Part shown: one piece after another, positions 62,388-64,000 of the stretch
How positions within the stretch are numbered: position 1 is the first letter of the stretch
Layout of the letters: every line of letters begins with the position of its first letter
Source of the DNA: Gelatoporia subvermispora B
Lineage: Eukaryota; Basidiomycota; Agaricomycetes; Polyporales; Gelatoporiaceae
Assembly (NCBI GenBank): GCA_000320605.2
Contig: KB445794.1
Coordinates: forward strand, 371,863 to 435,862
Length of the DNA: 64,000 nucleotides
Reading direction: 5' to 3'
Position numbers and translations under genes: made by a program
Notes under the pieces: model-generated
Told to the model about the DNA's origin: nothing
The model's database searches: none
The model's input: only the letters and a program-made list of their open reading frames with translations

Positions 62388-62408
62388 CTCAGACGGTTCA
62401 CTAAGTCT
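62387..62408. repeat. 22-nt direct repeat B, copy 1 (one hairpin arm shortened)
   Basis: Identical to 62504-62525. The flanking bases that complete the stem in copy 2 are missing here. Confidence 0.85.
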
Positions 62409-62421
62409 ATATCTTATGTAC

Positions 62422-62451
62422 CTAAGACGAGCGACGAAGTCGCGTCAATAC
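62422..62451. repeat. 30-nt direct repeat A, copy 2
   Basis: An exact copy of 62358-62387, 64 bases downstream. Confidence 0.85.
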
Positions 62452-62501
62452 TAGCGTACACATCAGTATCGTAGTCAGACAAGCAATATAATACGGTACT
62501 C

Positions 62502-62531
62502 ACCCTCAGACGGTTCACTAAGTCTGAGGGT
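62502..62531. repeat. Hairpin containing repeat B copy 2 (10-bp stem, 10-nt loop)
   Basis: ACCCTCAGAC at 62502-62511 and GTCTGAGGGT at 62522-62531 are exact reverse complements around GGTTCACTAA. The 22-base part at 62504-62525 also occurs at 62387-62408. Confidence 0.85.
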
Positions 62532-62689
62532 TTCTCTGGAAAACACGAAGACAAAACGAAAAGAGATATTACATAAGAACTATATAGTTCAACGGAAGTC
62601 CCGTGAAGTGAGATCGAACATACTGACATATCCGGCGGGTTTCCTTATCGGGAAACAGTGCGCCGCCGCGCAAGGGCGCGTCCGATCTT

Positions 62690-64000
62690 GAACTCCAACA
62701 ATCACAAAAGGTGTTGCAACTATACAAGCTGAATGCGACTCGCGCAGTGTTCTCTTTCCTTCCCTCGATGAGCCTTCCACCACGGACTCCGAGGCTGTTC
62801 GCCAGGCAGTCTACTTGCACGCAGTCCCAGTAATCGCTGCTGCCCGCCAGTTGGTTGCGACTCTGCGGCACCCCTCATTGTACGTGATTTCCACCGTGAT
62901 GAGCGTAAGTGCGTCGTTTGTAGTTGCTGCTGTCGCTACAGATACTGGCCTCTAGATGCATACTACCTCCTGCATGACTTCAGTGATTGCTGGTAATGTC
63001 CCGGAGATTTGGCAAACAGCGGGAGTAGAGGTACGTGATAGCTGATCCTAATATTTCTGTGACATGATCGGATTTATGTCAGGGTCTTCATGTCGACGAT
63101 ATTGCTACCAGGAACAATATGGATCCCGCCAAGCTAAGTACGAGCTGTCAGGTCTCCCCAGACCTGCAGACTCTGATCATATGGTGCATAGGCCGCATCG
63201 TGCGTTTACTCGCAAATGAGCACATGTTCAAGGAGATATCCCCCAATGTCTTTCGGCACAACCGGATTTCTGCAACACTCGACACAGGGAACTCTTTGGA
63301 GCTCATTGAGATACAGTAAGCGTTGGCTCATGAACGTCAGAACATGTCGTAAACTGTGATTGTAGCCCACAAGCTAAGTACAACACAGAACTAGGGATTT
63401 CCTCCTTCGTCGCTCTCATGTGAGCGTCCAATCCTATGCCATGATGGCACAGTATTCAGCTGTTTTAGGGGCGACGAGTCGATGGAAGCATCCGCTAACA
63501 TGTCTGAGACGCTTCTCGACTCTCGCACGGCTTATTCGAATGAGCCTACTCAAACTGCTTTCAACCGCGCATTTCAGAGAAATGCCGACTTATTCGAGTG
63601 GTATAAGCAACCCGAGAATGAACACCGCCGCAGTAGGTTCAACACTGCGATGACAGATGCTATGGTATTCTCCGAGCGTATTTCATACAGTGAGAACAGC
63701 ATGTCTGTATTTCTATCTGTGAAGGTTTCAATTGGGGCGCCTTGCCTGATGGCAGTGTGGTGGTAGATGTCGGCGGAGGAATCGGCACAACGGTCTTGAC
63801 TATATCCAGTGTGCATCGGCATCTGTGCTACGTGGTCCAAGACACTCCCGACACAGTCGACCAGGGTGTGAAGGTACGTAATGTATAGATAGCCTATCGT
63901 AACACTACTGAGGAATTGTTACAAAAGTTCTGGGAGAGCAAACAGCCAGATGCCCTACAGACTGGTATGGTGCAATTCCAAAGTATGACTTACGCGTGTG
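62690..64000 (+). CDS. O-methyltransferase paralogue, 3' truncated by window, start unclear
   Basis: It is very similar to the intact copy at 57838: GVATIQAECDSRSVLFPSLD near 62710, VYLHAVPVIAAARQLVATL, SVIAGNVPEIW, RIVRLLANEHMFKEISPNVF, HNRISATLDTGNSLELIEI|, PQAKYNTELGISSFVALM|, MSETLLDSRTAYSNEP, and the SAM motif GSVVVDVGGGIGTT near 63765. Introns fall at the same positions as in the intact copy. The first about 12 residues do not match: a stop lies just upstream in frame and no ATG equivalent is seen, so the gene may have lost its start or begin in an unseen exon. The sequence continues past the window end. Confidence 0.75.

Noticed and set aside
62358..62531. CRISPR-like array
   Set aside because: There are only two copies of each unit, interleaved and unevenly spaced, in a eukaryotic genome; not a CRISPR.

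Overview
The window is nuclear DNA from a filamentous basidiomycete, most likely an Agaricomycete. Genes are broken by many 45-70 nt GT-AG introns. Spacing is compact, neighbouring genes are often divergent, coding GC is fairly high, and several families (O-methylsterigmatocystin-oxidoreductase-type P450, kinase-like and HNH proteins, fungal O-methyltransferases) are typical of this group. There are no operons and no bacterial signals. Gene models below were assembled by eye from six-frame translation and splice signals. The outer ends are firmer than every inner splice site.

Left part (1-23 kb): the 3' end of a large repeated-family protein; a cytochrome P450 divergent from a full ABCC transporter; holocytochrome c synthase; an intron-containing tRNA-Thr(CGU); a protein-kinase-like gene; a poorly resolved coding locus; a decayed LINE 3' end; an HNH-type gene; and a tandem pair of 2-oxoglutarate/Fe(II) dioxygenases.

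Middle (23-48.8 kb), mostly conserved housekeeping genes: an EF-hand MscS channel; a large disordered protein of unknown role; the U1 snRNP factor PRP40; four nuclear genes for mitochondrial proteins in two divergent pairs (bL21m/ATP1 and FIS1/COX23); an amidase; the splicing factor U2AF large subunit; and an SLC35F-type transporter.

Right part (48.8-64 kb), more accessory in character: a protein joining a phage-like thymine-hypermodification enzyme domain to a chromodomain and a C-terminal SUMO-interacting-like motif; a secreted GH5 beta-1,3-glucanase; a small membrane-anchored coiled-coil protein; and an O-methyltransferase array (one intact copy, one relic, one copy running off the window) with palindromic short repeats and a von Willebrand A-like fragment between copies.

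Two points stand out. The chromodomain fusion (50402-52023) is the best candidate for an undescribed system, perhaps chromatin-targeted base modification. The U2AF large-subunit gene has a GC-AG intron, 54 nt long and without stops, that interrupts the RNP1 motif of its own RRM2.
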